Shown: positions 7,926 to 15,103 of the stretch, one piece after another
Layout of the letters: each line of letters opens with the position of its first letter
Position numbering within the stretch: the first letter of the stretch is position 1
Program-made: the position numbers and the translations under genes
Assembly (NCBI GenBank): GCA_034112345.1
Contig: JAWUVN010000068.1
Coordinates: forward strand, 1 to 46,584
DNA length: 46,584 bases
Reading direction: 5' to 3'
From: Bermanella sp034112345
GTDB lineage: Bacteria; Pseudomonadota; Gammaproteobacteria; Pseudomonadales; Oceanobacteraceae
Notes under the pieces: model-generated
The model's input: only the letters and a program-made list of their open reading frames with translations
What the model was told of the DNA's origin: nothing
Database searches by the model: none

Positions 7926-7982
7926 CTGTACACAACTTTATCCCCACTAACTAACAGATTATTCACAGCTTCTGATGACCGT
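7926..7982. repeat. 57-nt direct repeat, copy 2
   Basis: Second copy of the unit at 7744-7800, with eight substitutions. TTATCCCCA (7938-7946) and TTATTCACA (7959-7967) are retained. It ends about 70 nt before the start of the hydrolase gene, so it could also affect that gene's promoter. Confidence 0.85.
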
Positions 7983-8051
7983 TGAAAATTGATCCATTTA
8001 AAGCTAAATGACGTAACTTTTAAGTAATTACTCACAGCCAAGGAAAACTCA

Positions 8052-8873
8052 ATGAAAATACTTTTAATTATCATGGCTTCGGCCTTTTTAGCGGCTTGTA
8101 GCCTACAACCAAAGCTCACTTTGCATGTATTTGAATGCGGAGAAATTGAAGTTAAAGACATTTCCTTATTCTCTCCCGGTGTGGATAAAGGCGTTAAAAA
8201 AAACCTAGTCGATAGCTGCTACCTAATTCAACATCCAAAAGGCAATCTAATTTGGGATACGGGAATCACTGATGCCGTCGGTGAAAAGGGTATTGAAGTA
8301 TTCGGAGGTAAGCTGTCTTTAAAAGTACTTAACCCGCTTTCAAATCAATTGGCTGGTATAAATATTAAACCTACAGACATCCAATTTATGGGGATATCTC
8401 ATTTCCATGGGGATCACACCGGAAATGCGAATTTATTTAAGAATGCTTCTCTTCTTATTCAACAAGCAGAATACGATGCAGCCTTCGGACCTACACCAGA
8501 AAAATTCGGCTTTAATCCAGCTAGCTACAACCAAATAGATAAGTCAAAAATTAACATCATCAATGGTGATTACGATGTATTTAAAGATGGCAGTGTACTC
8601 ATTAAAACTGCACCAGGACACACACCAGGACATCAGATGCTAGTAGTTAACCTTGAGCAAGAAGGCAAAATTATGCTCTCTGGTGATCTTTATCACTTCA
8701 CGAAGAACCGTGAGCACAAAAGAGTGCCTTCATTTAACTTTGATAGAAACCAAACTTTAGAGACAATGGAAAATATTGAGTCATTTGTGAAAGAAAGCGG
8801 TGCACAGCTTTGGATTCAGCATGACAAAGAGCAAAACGCCTCGATCAAACACAGTCCTGAATACTATGATTAG
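8052..8873 (+). CDS. Lipoprotein metallo-beta-lactamase-fold hydrolase, AHL-lactonase type
   Basis: This 273-residue protein starts with a lipoprotein signal (lipobox LAAC, Cys16), so it should be anchored in the envelope. The zinc-binding motif HFHGDH (117-122) is followed by APGHTPGHQ (188-195, His190), SGDLYH (Asp212) and a late WIQHD (His257). The spacing and the TPGHTPGHQ-like element resemble N-acyl-homoserine lactonases (AiiA/AttM group), but this fold hydrolyses many esters and lactones, so the substrate is uncertain. ATG preceded by AAGGAAAA. A strong bidirectional terminator follows. Confidence 0.85.
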   Translation: MKILLIIMASAFLAACSLQPKLTLHVFECGEIEVKDISLFSPGVDKGVKKNLVDSCYLIQHPKGNLIWDTGITDAVGEKGIEVFGGKLSLKVLNPLSNQLAGINIKPTDIQFMGISHFHGDHTGNANLFKNASLLIQQAEYDAAFGPTPEKFGFNPASYNQIDKSKINIINGDYDVFKDGSVLIKTAPGHTPGHQMLVVNLEQEGKIMLSGDLYHFTKNREHKRVPSFNFDRNQTLETMENIESFVKESGAQLWIQHDKEQNASIKHSPEYYD

Positions 8874-8898
8874 GCGACTAATTTTATTTTGTATATAA

Positions 8899-8926
8899 AA
8901 AAAGGTGGCTAATTAGCCACCTTTTT
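8899..8926. terminator. Bidirectional intrinsic terminator
   Basis: A perfect 28-nt palindrome: five A, then GGTGGCTAATTAGCCACC, then five T. It can end the plus-strand hydrolase gene (stop at 8873) and the converging minus-strand VF530 gene (stop at 8944). Confidence 0.92.
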
Positions 8927-8943
8927 AGTTACGCATTCTGCGT

Positions 8944-9471
8944 TTATTTCTTTTCCCAATTCCCCCAAGGATTTGAGTCATTGCTATTGCCGCCTCCAGT
9001 ATGACTTTCTGGCCTAGGAGAAGGCGAGGGTCTTGAAGTGCTTCGAGCGGGCTTACCTGTTCCATAACGTTTACCTTGTCCGTAGTCTCCACCACTTCTA
9101 TGCTCAGCGGCTTTCTTGGCGCGAAGCACACTCAGGCGCTCGGCATCTTCCAGAGACAACTCAGCAGGCTCACCGGCTGTATGGCCTTCAGGAACAATAC
9201 GATCACGAGGGGGAGTATCAAACTGAGTTGATGATACTTTTGGCAGGCCCTTATACTGATACATATAAAAGGCTTCTACTTTTTCACATGCCCAATCGGT
9301 CTTTTTCAAAAACTTCACACTGGATTCAATACTGGGGTTTGTTTTGAAACAATTAATATTCAAATAGGCATATAGGATTTCAAACCCATAATGATCCACC
9401 ATTTCTATCAATAGATTTTTTAAGCTCAAACCGTGTAATGGATTATTTTTGAAGTTAATGTCTTGAGTCAC
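8944..9471 (-). CDS. VF530 (DUF2132) family putative DNA-binding protein with long C-terminal tail
   Basis: Residues about 9-71 match the VF530/DUF2132 domain: NNPLHGLSLKNLLIEMVDHYG, then INCFKTNPSIESSVKFLKKT and W-A-C-E-K-V-E. Family members are usually only about 75 residues long and are suggested to bind DNA. Here about 100 further residues follow, rich in Ser, Pro, Gly, Arg and Lys (for example RSTSRPSPSPRPESH), which looks disordered and ends NPWGNWEKK. The start is GTG at 9471 with GGA about 8 nt upstream. It converges on the hydrolase gene and may share an island with the J-domain gene upstream. Confidence 0.85.
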   Translation of the reverse strand: MTQDINFKNNPLHGLSLKNLLIEMVDHYGFEILYAYLNINCFKTNPSIESSVKFLKKTDWACEKVEAFYMYQYKGLPKVSSTQFDTPPRDRIVPEGHTAGEPAELSLEDAERLSVLRAKKAAEHRSGGDYGQGKRYGTGKPARSTSRPSPSPRPESHTGGGNSNDSNPWGNWEKK

Positions 9472-9644
9472 TGTTCAGTCCAATATATCAGGGTGATAAG
9501 ACCATTATAGCCTCAACAGAGAAATTACATACAAATGATTGGCAGGCCTAAATAGCTGCTTAATACGAAGCCTAAAGAATATGACTCCCTTTTAGGCCAG
9601 CAACTCACTACACGGCCTATGACAAATGTACTGTTTATGAACAT

Positions 9645-10697
9645 CTACCAAGCCATGAGGTTAAATTGATTGGCGCGCTTTTCTAATACCTTTTTTAACT
9701 GGCTTAAATTACCAAGGTATTCAACGACTTCAAATTGATAGTCGATGTCGTCTTGCACATTTTCTAAGTATTCTTTTAACTTTTTATTTCGCGTTTTAGG
9801 GCTAGCTGCATACAAGCTCTCATGAATAGATGCATGTAAAGGGCTTTGATAAATAATGTCTGTCCGAGTTACGTCTAATTGACACTGCTGTTGCTCTAGC
9901 ATCTGACATAGGCTGTGCATTTCATCTTCAACTAAGGCCAGCTCACCACCATCCACATGCTGGTTGTAAAGCATCATCATGGTCATAACATCTTTATTAT
10001 CGCGAGCCCTGAGTAGTTCACTCATTAGATTTTGTTTATGTTCACGCTTTTCAGGGTTTTGTTCTTTGTCTGGGTGCAAAGCCTGAGCGGTGCGACGGAA
10101 GAGCTTTCGTATCCACTTGCCATTTATTAATTGGGCTTCTCGCTTTGGGGCAGGCTGGTCGAGAGCTTCTTCGTTAAACGGGTTGAAGTTAAAATCAGGG
10201 TTTTCAGCTTGATTAAATTCACCATCAGTATCAAACATTTCATCTTGATTCTGGTCTGCGCTATCGGCGTCTAAATCTTCTTGATACAAGTCTTCACTGT
10301 CTTTAAGTGCTTGCTCTGATATTTCATGGTGCTGGCAGAATACACTCTGGAATTTTTCAGCGTGATGCTGCGCTTTTTCTGGGCTATATTGGCTAAGCTG
10401 GCAAATAACCTCGCTAAACCACTCACTAAGCTCGTCTCTTTGCCATTGTGCCAAGCTTTTACGACTATAAAAAATCGTCAATTTATTTAGTAGAGCACAC
10501 AAGGGCTCTATGTATTCTTTTTCTTTAGGTAAAACCGTTTGATTGTATTCAGATACAAGGTCATCCATGTCTTGCTTGAGCTTGTCATTGCGCGCTTTCT
10601 TTTTTTCAACACTCTGCCACAAACGGTCAAACTTCTTTTGTATTTTACTTTTTGGCTTTGTTTCATCTGTTTTAACATCTGAAAAAATTAAATTCAC
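9645..10697 (-). CDS. J-domain (DnaJ-like) protein translationally coupled to mnmE
   Basis: This 350-residue soluble protein has a J-domain core late in the chain: WIRKLFRRTAQALHPDKEQN, with the diagnostic HPD at 208-210, which stimulates Hsp70 ATPase. The N-terminal half is charged and helical (coiled-coil-like KKFDRLWQSVEKKKARNDKLKQ pattern). An acidic, low-complexity region lies at about 135-180. No glycine/phenylalanine or zinc-finger region is visible, so it is not a classical DnaJ. The open frame extends further upstream into mnmE. I chose the GTG at 10697, one base after the mnmE TAA, giving M-N-L-I-F-S. That spacing implies coupling to mnmE. The client is unknown. Confidence 0.8.
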   Translation of the reverse strand: MNLIFSDVKTDETKPKSKIQKKFDRLWQSVEKKKARNDKLKQDMDDLVSEYNQTVLPKEKEYIEPLCALLNKLTIFYSRKSLAQWQRDELSEWFSEVICQLSQYSPEKAQHHAEKFQSVFCQHHEISEQALKDSEDLYQEDLDADSADQNQDEMFDTDGEFNQAENPDFNFNPFNEEALDQPAPKREAQLINGKWIRKLFRRTAQALHPDKEQNPEKREHKQNLMSELLRARDNKDVMTMMMLYNQHVDGGELALVEDEMHSLCQMLEQQQCQLDVTRTDIIYQSPLHASIHESLYAASPKTRNKKLKEYLENVQDDIDYQFEVVEYLGNLSQLKKVLEKRANQFNLMAW

Positions 10698-10698
10698 G

Positions 10699-12072
10699 TT
10701 ACTTACCAATGCAAAAACTACCAAAAATTTTACCCAGCAAATCATCACTGCTGAACTCACCGGTAATTTCGCTCAAAGCATTTTGGGCCATGCGTAAATC
10801 TTCTGCTAATAATTCACCCGCACTGGCCCCTAAAAGCTGATCTAAGCCACAATCAAGACTATTTGAAGCCTTGGTCAATGCTTCGATATGACGTCGGCGA
10901 GCAATGAAGCCCCCTTCGCTTGCTGCGTTGTAGCCCATTATAGTTTTTAAATGGTCCCGTAATTCTTGAATCCCAGAACCATCTTTCGCGGCAATGCGCA
11001 CAACAGGACTTTGTGCATCATTTGAAATACCTGATGTTTCACCGGTTAAATCGGCTTTGTTTCGAATAACTGTAATACGCTCAGGGTGAGGCAATTTATC
11101 AACGAAATCAGGCCAGATATCATGAGGGGCCGAAGCGTTTGTTTCAGTGCCGTCTACCACTAATAAAACACGATCTGCTTGTTCAATTTCATCCCAAGCT
11201 CGCTGAATACCGATGCGCTCAACTTCATCCGGAGCATCTCTTAATCCCGCAGTATCAATAATGTGCAGAGGCATGCCATCAATATGAATGTGCTCACGTA
11301 AAACATCTCGGGTTGTTCCCGCTATATGAGTCACTATAGCGGTGTCTCTGCCTGATAGAGAATTAAGCAATGATGACTTACCTGCATTTGGCCTACCAGC
11401 AATAACCACTGTCATGCCTTCACGTAAAAGTGTGCCTTGATTGGCTTCTTGCATCACATTTGATAAGTTATCCATAACACTGCGCATGTCTTTTTCGACC
11501 TTACCATCTGATAAAAAATCAATTTCTTCTTCAGGAAAATCAATGGCGGCTTCAACATAAATACGCAGCTGAATTAGACTACTTACCAATTCATGGATGC
11601 GTTTACTAAATGCGCCCTGTAAAGATCGAACCGCACATCGTGCTGCTTGCTCAGATGCTGAATCAATTAAATCTGCTATGGCTTCAGCTTGAGTCAAATC
11701 CATTTTATCGTTCAAAAAAGCTCGCTCAGAGAATTCACCAGGACGAGCCGTTCGAGCTCCAAGCTCTATACAACGCTTTAATACAAAATCGAGCACCACT
11801 GGGCCACCATGACCCTGAAGTTCCAATACGTCTTCACCAGTAAAGGAATTAGGCCCTTCAAAGTATATGGCAAGCCCTTCATCTATCGTATTTTCACTGT
11901 CATCTTTAAATGGGCAGTAATTCGCGTATCTAGGTTTCGGAACGCTGCCAACAATTGCTTTCGCGATGTCTTGGGATTTAGGGCCAGATACTCGGATAAT
12001 TCCCACACCTCCACGACCCGGAGGTGTCGCAATGGCTACAATGGTATCTGTATTAAGCTGTCCTAATTCCAT
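10699..12072 (-). CDS. mnmE: tRNA uridine-5-carboxymethylaminomethyl(34) synthesis GTPase
   Basis: MnmE is the GTPase partner of MnmG in wobble-uridine modification. The N-terminal folate-binding domain starts DTIVAIATPPGRGGVGIIRVSG (9-30). The G domain shows GRPNAGKSSLLN (226-237), TTRD (253-256), DTAGLR (273-278) and RNKADL. The C-terminus is the invariant CIGK, whose Cys is needed for modification. The 457-residue length is normal. A terminator lies between it and yidC, so it probably has its own promoter or depends on read-through. The next gene starts one base after its stop. Confidence 0.97.
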   Translation of the reverse strand: MELGQLNTDTIVAIATPPGRGGVGIIRVSGPKSQDIAKAIVGSVPKPRYANYCPFKDDSENTIDEGLAIYFEGPNSFTGEDVLELQGHGGPVVLDFVLKRCIELGARTARPGEFSERAFLNDKMDLTQAEAIADLIDSASEQAARCAVRSLQGAFSKRIHELVSSLIQLRIYVEAAIDFPEEEIDFLSDGKVEKDMRSVMDNLSNVMQEANQGTLLREGMTVVIAGRPNAGKSSLLNSLSGRDTAIVTHIAGTTRDVLREHIHIDGMPLHIIDTAGLRDAPDEVERIGIQRAWDEIEQADRVLLVVDGTETNASAPHDIWPDFVDKLPHPERITVIRNKADLTGETSGISNDAQSPVVRIAAKDGSGIQELRDHLKTIMGYNAASEGGFIARRRHIEALTKASNSLDCGLDQLLGASAGELLAEDLRMAQNALSEITGEFSSDDLLGKIFGSFCIGK

Positions 12073-12125
12073 AAGTCTTTAATCTATTTTTCTGAATATA
12101 TTTTAATTTAGGCTAAACGCAAAAC

Positions 12126-12160
12126 GGGAGATTTAAATCCATGTTGGTTTTAAATCTCCC
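12126..12160 (-). terminator. Intrinsic terminator between yidC and mnmE
   Basis: A 12-bp stem GGGAGATTTAAA/TTTAAATCTCCC is extended by two G-C pairs beyond one T-T mismatch, with a five-base loop. On the minus strand it is followed by GTTTTGCG, 30 nt after the yidC stop. The plus-strand T-run (ATTTTTAATTTTT) is stronger, but no plus-strand gene ends here. Confidence 0.75.
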
Positions 12161-12189
12161 ATTTTTAATTTTTAAACAACTGAATCGTG

Positions 12190-13845
12190 CTAATCAGCTG
12201 CTTTTTCAATTTGCTTGGTAATGTAGTACTGCTGACCAATCGATAATAAGTTATTCACTACCCAGTAAAGTACCAGTCCAGCCGGGAAGAATAAGAAGAA
12301 TACAGTAAAGATAATTGGCATTAATTTCATTACTTTTGCTTGCATAGGATCTGGCGGTGTTGGGTTAAGTTGCATTTGAACAAACATAGATGCACCCATA
12401 ATCAATGGCAGAATAAAGTATGGATCTTTAAGCGATAAATCTTGAATCCACAACAGAAACGGTGCTTGACGCAATTCAACCGATTCCATTAACACCCAAT
12501 ACAAGGCAATAAACACTGGCATTTGAACCAAAATAGGCAAGCAACCACCTAATGGGTTAATTTTTTCTTTCTTGTATAAGCCCATCATTTCTTGGCTTAG
12601 CTTTTGTCGATCATCGCCATGTTGCTCACGTAACGAGGCAAGTTTAGGGGCTACTCGACGCATGTTTGCCATTGAACGATAGCTGGCTGCAGACAATGGA
12701 AAGAAGAACGCCTTAACTAATATGGTTAACATAATAATGGCAAAACCCCAGTTGCCTGCGATACCAAACATCATTTGAAGCAACCAGAATAATGGTTGAG
12801 CAACCCACCATAACCAACCGTAATCGATCGTAAGGTCTAAATGCTCTGCAATCTCAGCTAAACGATCTTGATCTTTTGGTCCAAGATAAATACTTGTGAA
12901 CGTTTCACCCTGAGTACCAGCAGCCACACTAAATGCGTCGTCATAGTAACCAACGATATACTGACCACTTGCTTTACGAGCATTGTATGTATGTTCAGCA
13001 TCCGTAGATGGTACCCAAGCACTTAGGAAGTAATGTTGTAAAAATGCAGCCCAGCCGCCCGTTACTTTTTCTTTAAAAGCGGTTTCGTCCATGTCATCAA
13101 AATCAATTTTAAAATAATTTTCATTTGGACGTGTAACTGCACCACCTAAGTAAGAGGCCATTCCCATGGCTTCCATGCTTGATGGATCACCACTGCGGTC
13201 ACGCTTAAATTGTGCATAAAAGTTTGCTTGCCAGTCATTTAAGCTTGCATTGTTAACTTGGTAACCAACATCAACTAGGTAATTGCCACGGGTGAAGGTA
13301 TAAACTTTATCAATGGTAACCCCATTTTGTTGAATACTTAATTTAACAGACAGAGTTTCATCACCGTCCATCATTTCAAATTTTGTTTTTTCAACACTGT
13401 ATTGAGCACGGCCAGATTTATCGATGCCGTTTTTACCTACAAGGCCACTTTGGGCCACAAAGGTACGATTTGAATTTTGCTCAAGCAAAACAAAAGGGCT
13501 GTCCTTTTGATTAATACTTATAGGGAAGGCTTTTAGAGCAGCGTAAACAATATCACCACCCTGAGGATTAATACGAACATCTAAGATATCCGTTTGAACC
13601 TCAATCAAATCCGTTGCAGGCGCAGACAAAGTAACGGGTGATGCGTCATTTGATAGAACAGGAGCATCAGCATTAGATGATTGTGTAGACGGAGCATCTG
13701 TTGCCAGTGGATTAACAGCCGGCGTTAAACGGGTTATGGGTTCAGCCACCTGAGGGCGCTGCCCGTAATCTTCATTCCATTCTAGCACCAGTAAATAGGA
13801 CAATACGGCGATGCTGGCGAGAATAATTCCTCTTCTTACATCCAT
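12190..13845 (-). CDS. yidC: Membrane protein insertase YidC
   Basis: YidC inserts inner-membrane proteins, including ATP synthase subunit c, alone or with SecYEG. The 551-residue protein has an N-terminal membrane anchor (about 6-22, then LEWNEDYGQ) and a large periplasmic beta domain to about 330. The conserved five-helix core follows. It contains AASYRSMANMRRVAPKL with the groove arginine, NPLGGCLPILVQMPVFIALY, and FFPAGLVLYWVVNNLLSIGQQ. Length and order are normal for Gram-negative YidC. It ends the rpmH-rnpA-yidD-yidC block. Confidence 0.97.
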   Translation of the reverse strand: MDVRRGIILASIAVLSYLLVLEWNEDYGQRPQVAEPITRLTPAVNPLATDAPSTQSSNADAPVLSNDASPVTLSAPATDLIEVQTDILDVRINPQGGDIVYAALKAFPISINQKDSPFVLLEQNSNRTFVAQSGLVGKNGIDKSGRAQYSVEKTKFEMMDGDETLSVKLSIQQNGVTIDKVYTFTRGNYLVDVGYQVNNASLNDWQANFYAQFKRDRSGDPSSMEAMGMASYLGGAVTRPNENYFKIDFDDMDETAFKEKVTGGWAAFLQHYFLSAWVPSTDAEHTYNARKASGQYIVGYYDDAFSVAAGTQGETFTSIYLGPKDQDRLAEIAEHLDLTIDYGWLWWVAQPLFWLLQMMFGIAGNWGFAIIMLTILVKAFFFPLSAASYRSMANMRRVAPKLASLREQHGDDRQKLSQEMMGLYKKEKINPLGGCLPILVQMPVFIALYWVLMESVELRQAPFLLWIQDLSLKDPYFILPLIMGASMFVQMQLNPTPPDPMQAKVMKLMPIIFTVFFLFFPAGLVLYWVVNNLLSIGQQYYITKQIEKAAD

Positions 13846-13851
13846 CTTACA

Positions 13852-14133
13852 TTAGCTCTTATTAGTGTGTTTTTTATCAGGAACTGGGTCATAGCCATGG
13901 GATCCCCAAGGATGACATCTGCCAATTCGCTTAATGCTCAGCCATAAACCACGGAACGGACCATGAATATGTAAAGCTTCGAGGGCGTATTCTGAACAAG
14001 TAGGAGTGTAACGGCAACGACTAGGTATCAAAGGACTGATAAATAATCGATAAAAACGAATGGGAAGAGCAATTAAACGGACCAAAAGGCCTGTTTTTTC
14101 ATTCTGATCGTTTTTTTCTGGGACGGTTGCCAT
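13852..14133 (-). CDS. yidD: Membrane protein insertion efficiency factor YidD
   Basis: This 93-residue protein has the family core SRCRYTPTCSEYALEAL and RIGRCHPWGSHGYDPVP with three conserved cysteines. An amphipathic helix (LIALPIRFYRLFISPL) precedes it and likely binds the membrane. The ATG lies inside the end of rnpA (35-nt overlap), the usual arrangement for this gene pair. It stops 6 nt before the yidC start. The first 15 residues are longer than in many relatives, so a later start is possible. Confidence 0.92.
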   Translation of the reverse strand: MATVPEKNDQNEKTGLLVRLIALPIRFYRLFISPLIPSRCRYTPTCSEYALEALHIHGPFRGLWLSIKRIGRCHPWGSHGYDPVPDKKHTNKS

Positions 14134-14485
14134 TAGGATTTTGCCTTAACCGAGTCCAAAGTTTATCTATCATGTGTCGTAATTGGATATTATCCAAGTC
14201 TTTCGCCCCAGGGCGAGAGAGTACAACACAATCATAGTTTTCTAACTTAGACTGGTTGTGACGAAAACTTTCGCGAACCATCCGTTTAATCACATTGCGA
14301 TCAACGGCACGCTTAGCATGTTTCTTCGCCACGACTAAGCCAAGTCGAGCATAACCAAGATCATTGCGATGAGCTAAGATCAAGATCTGCCCTGTTTGGG
14401 CTTTAGCGTCTGCTTTTCCGAATACCTTGCTGTAGTCCTCAGACGTCAGTAAACGAACCTGACGTGAGAATGCAGTGTTGGTCAT
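14099..14485 (-). CDS. rnpA: Ribonuclease P protein component
   Basis: RnpA is the basic protein cofactor of RNase P, which trims tRNA 5' leaders. The 128-residue protein contains the diagnostic RNR motif RAVDRNVIKRMVRESFRH and the upstream LGLVVAKKHAKRA. It is rich in Arg and Lys. I start at the ATG at 14485 (M-T-N-T-A-F), 6 nt after the rpmH stop. A GTG one codon upstream is also open. No strong Shine-Dalgarno is visible, so translation may be coupled to rpmH. Confidence 0.95.
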   Translation of the reverse strand: MTNTAFSRQVRLLTSEDYSKVFGKADAKAQTGQILILAHRNDLGYARLGLVVAKKHAKRAVDRNVIKRMVRESFRHNQSKLENYDCVVLSRPGAKDLDNIQLRHMIDKLWTRLRQNPNGNRPRKKRSE

Positions 14486-14491
14486 CACGAA

Positions 14492-14626
14492 TTAAGCTGA
14501 AAGCTTTTTACGACCTTTGGCACGACGACGAGCCAAGATTTGACGACCGCTTTTTGTTGCCATACGAGCACGGAATCCGTGAGTACGTTTACGTTTTAGT
14601 ACGCTAGGTTGAAAAGTACGTTTCAT
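14492..14626 (-). CDS. rpmH: 50S ribosomal protein L34
   Basis: This 44-residue, very basic protein reads M-K-R-T-F-Q-P-S-V-L-K-R-K-R, then THGFRARMATKSGRQILARR, and ends K-K-L-S-A. These are hallmarks of L34, a large-subunit protein that binds 23S rRNA. It is the first gene of the leftward rpmH-rnpA-yidD-yidC operon next to oriC. Its ATG is preceded by AAGAGGAAAAGTC, and a promoter lies about 45-75 nt upstream. Confidence 0.97.
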   Translation of the reverse strand: MKRTFQPSVLKRKRTHGFRARMATKSGRQILARRRAKGRKKLSA

Positions 14627-14670
14627 GACTTTTCCTCTTAAACTGGTTGACGATGAAAATTAGGCTGCGG

Positions 14671-14699
14671 ATTGTATTGAAAACATTCAATAGATTCAA
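14671..14699 (-). promoter_or_regulatory. rpmH operon promoter
   Basis: On the minus strand TTGAAT (14699-14694) and TACAAT (14676-14671) are separated by 17 nt. The -10 box is followed by CCGCAGCC, a GC-rich discriminator like those after the atp and mnmG -10 boxes. The predicted start is about 40 nt before the rpmH ATG. Confidence 0.65.
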
Positions 14700-15060
14700 T
14701 CACTCATTTGATTTATTGCTAATTAATTTTGTAACCCAATTTTCAGTGTATGGATCTTAAGTATATTAAATATATATATATGTTTATGTATGAGTATATA
14801 TTAATGATTAGTTATTATTATTAAGGAGGCCATTTTCTGTGGATAACCGGCTACAGGCTAGTGATGGTAGGCTTTCTAGCCGATTATAACTTATGTATAT
14901 TCAACAAATAAGCTTTGGGCAAGCGGTTTATATCATGAGTATAAAAAGCATGGTTATACACAGGTGAATATATTGTCGTAGTTATTCACATTTTCGTCCT
15001 TAGGTTACACAGTAGTAATCCACAGTATTATCCTTCTATATCTGTGGATAACTTTTTCAA
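14700..15060. other. Chromosomal replication origin oriC (predicted)
   Basis: The gap between rpmH and dnaA (14627-15103) contains no gene. A very AT-rich segment (about 14755-14825, with a TATATATATA run and a TTATTATTATTA run) is a likely unwinding element. DnaA boxes follow: TGTGGATAA at 14838-14846 and 15043-15051 (both TTATCCACA on the minus strand), TTATACACA at 14954-14962, TTATTCACA at 14982-14990 and TAATCCACA at 15016-15024. In Pseudomonas oriC lies at this same place, and transcription diverges from it here. No experiment is implied. Confidence 0.85.
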
Positions 15061-15103
15061 TATAGGTACAATACTCGACTGCTTGTTTTGGGAGTTATGT
15101 GCC

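Larger units (their letters stand above)
7663..8051. other. Non-coding region with a cluster of DnaA-box-like 9-mers
   Basis: This 389-nt gap has no convincing gene. It contains TTATACACA (7670-7678), TTATCCCCG (7756-7764), TTATTCACA (7777-7785), TGTGGATTA (7839-7847), TTATCCCCA (7938-7946) and a second TTATTCACA (7959-7967). Three of these fit TTATNCACA exactly; two others differ from TTATCCACA by one base and one by two. Two more near-matches lie just upstream at 7282-7290 and 7349-7357. An AT-rich stretch (about 7700-7745) precedes the first repeat. The position next to mnmG is where enterobacterial oriC lies, so it may be a secondary or ancestral origin, or a DnaA-titration site. Function is inferred only from motif density. 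Confidence 0.5.

Noticed and set aside
9545..9598. GGCCTAAA and TTTAGGCC inverted repeat between the VF530 and J-domain genes
   Set aside because: Arms of only 8 nt are 38 nt apart with no T-run, too weak to call a terminator or a mobile-element end.
10698..10760. Twenty-one-codon extension of the J-domain gene into mnmE
   Set aside because: It would overlap the conserved mnmE C-terminus; the hydrophobic stretch it adds is an out-of-frame reading of mnmE, not a signal peptide.
14755..14825. Possible DnaA-trio motifs in the AT-rich part of oriC
   Set aside because: The TTATTATTATTA run does not fit the trio pattern in the orientation required by the adjacent box.
15044..15103. Twenty-codon upstream extension of dnaA from GTG 15044
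   Set aside because: It overlaps a perfect DnaA box, lacks a ribosome-binding site, and the residues do not fit DnaA domain I.
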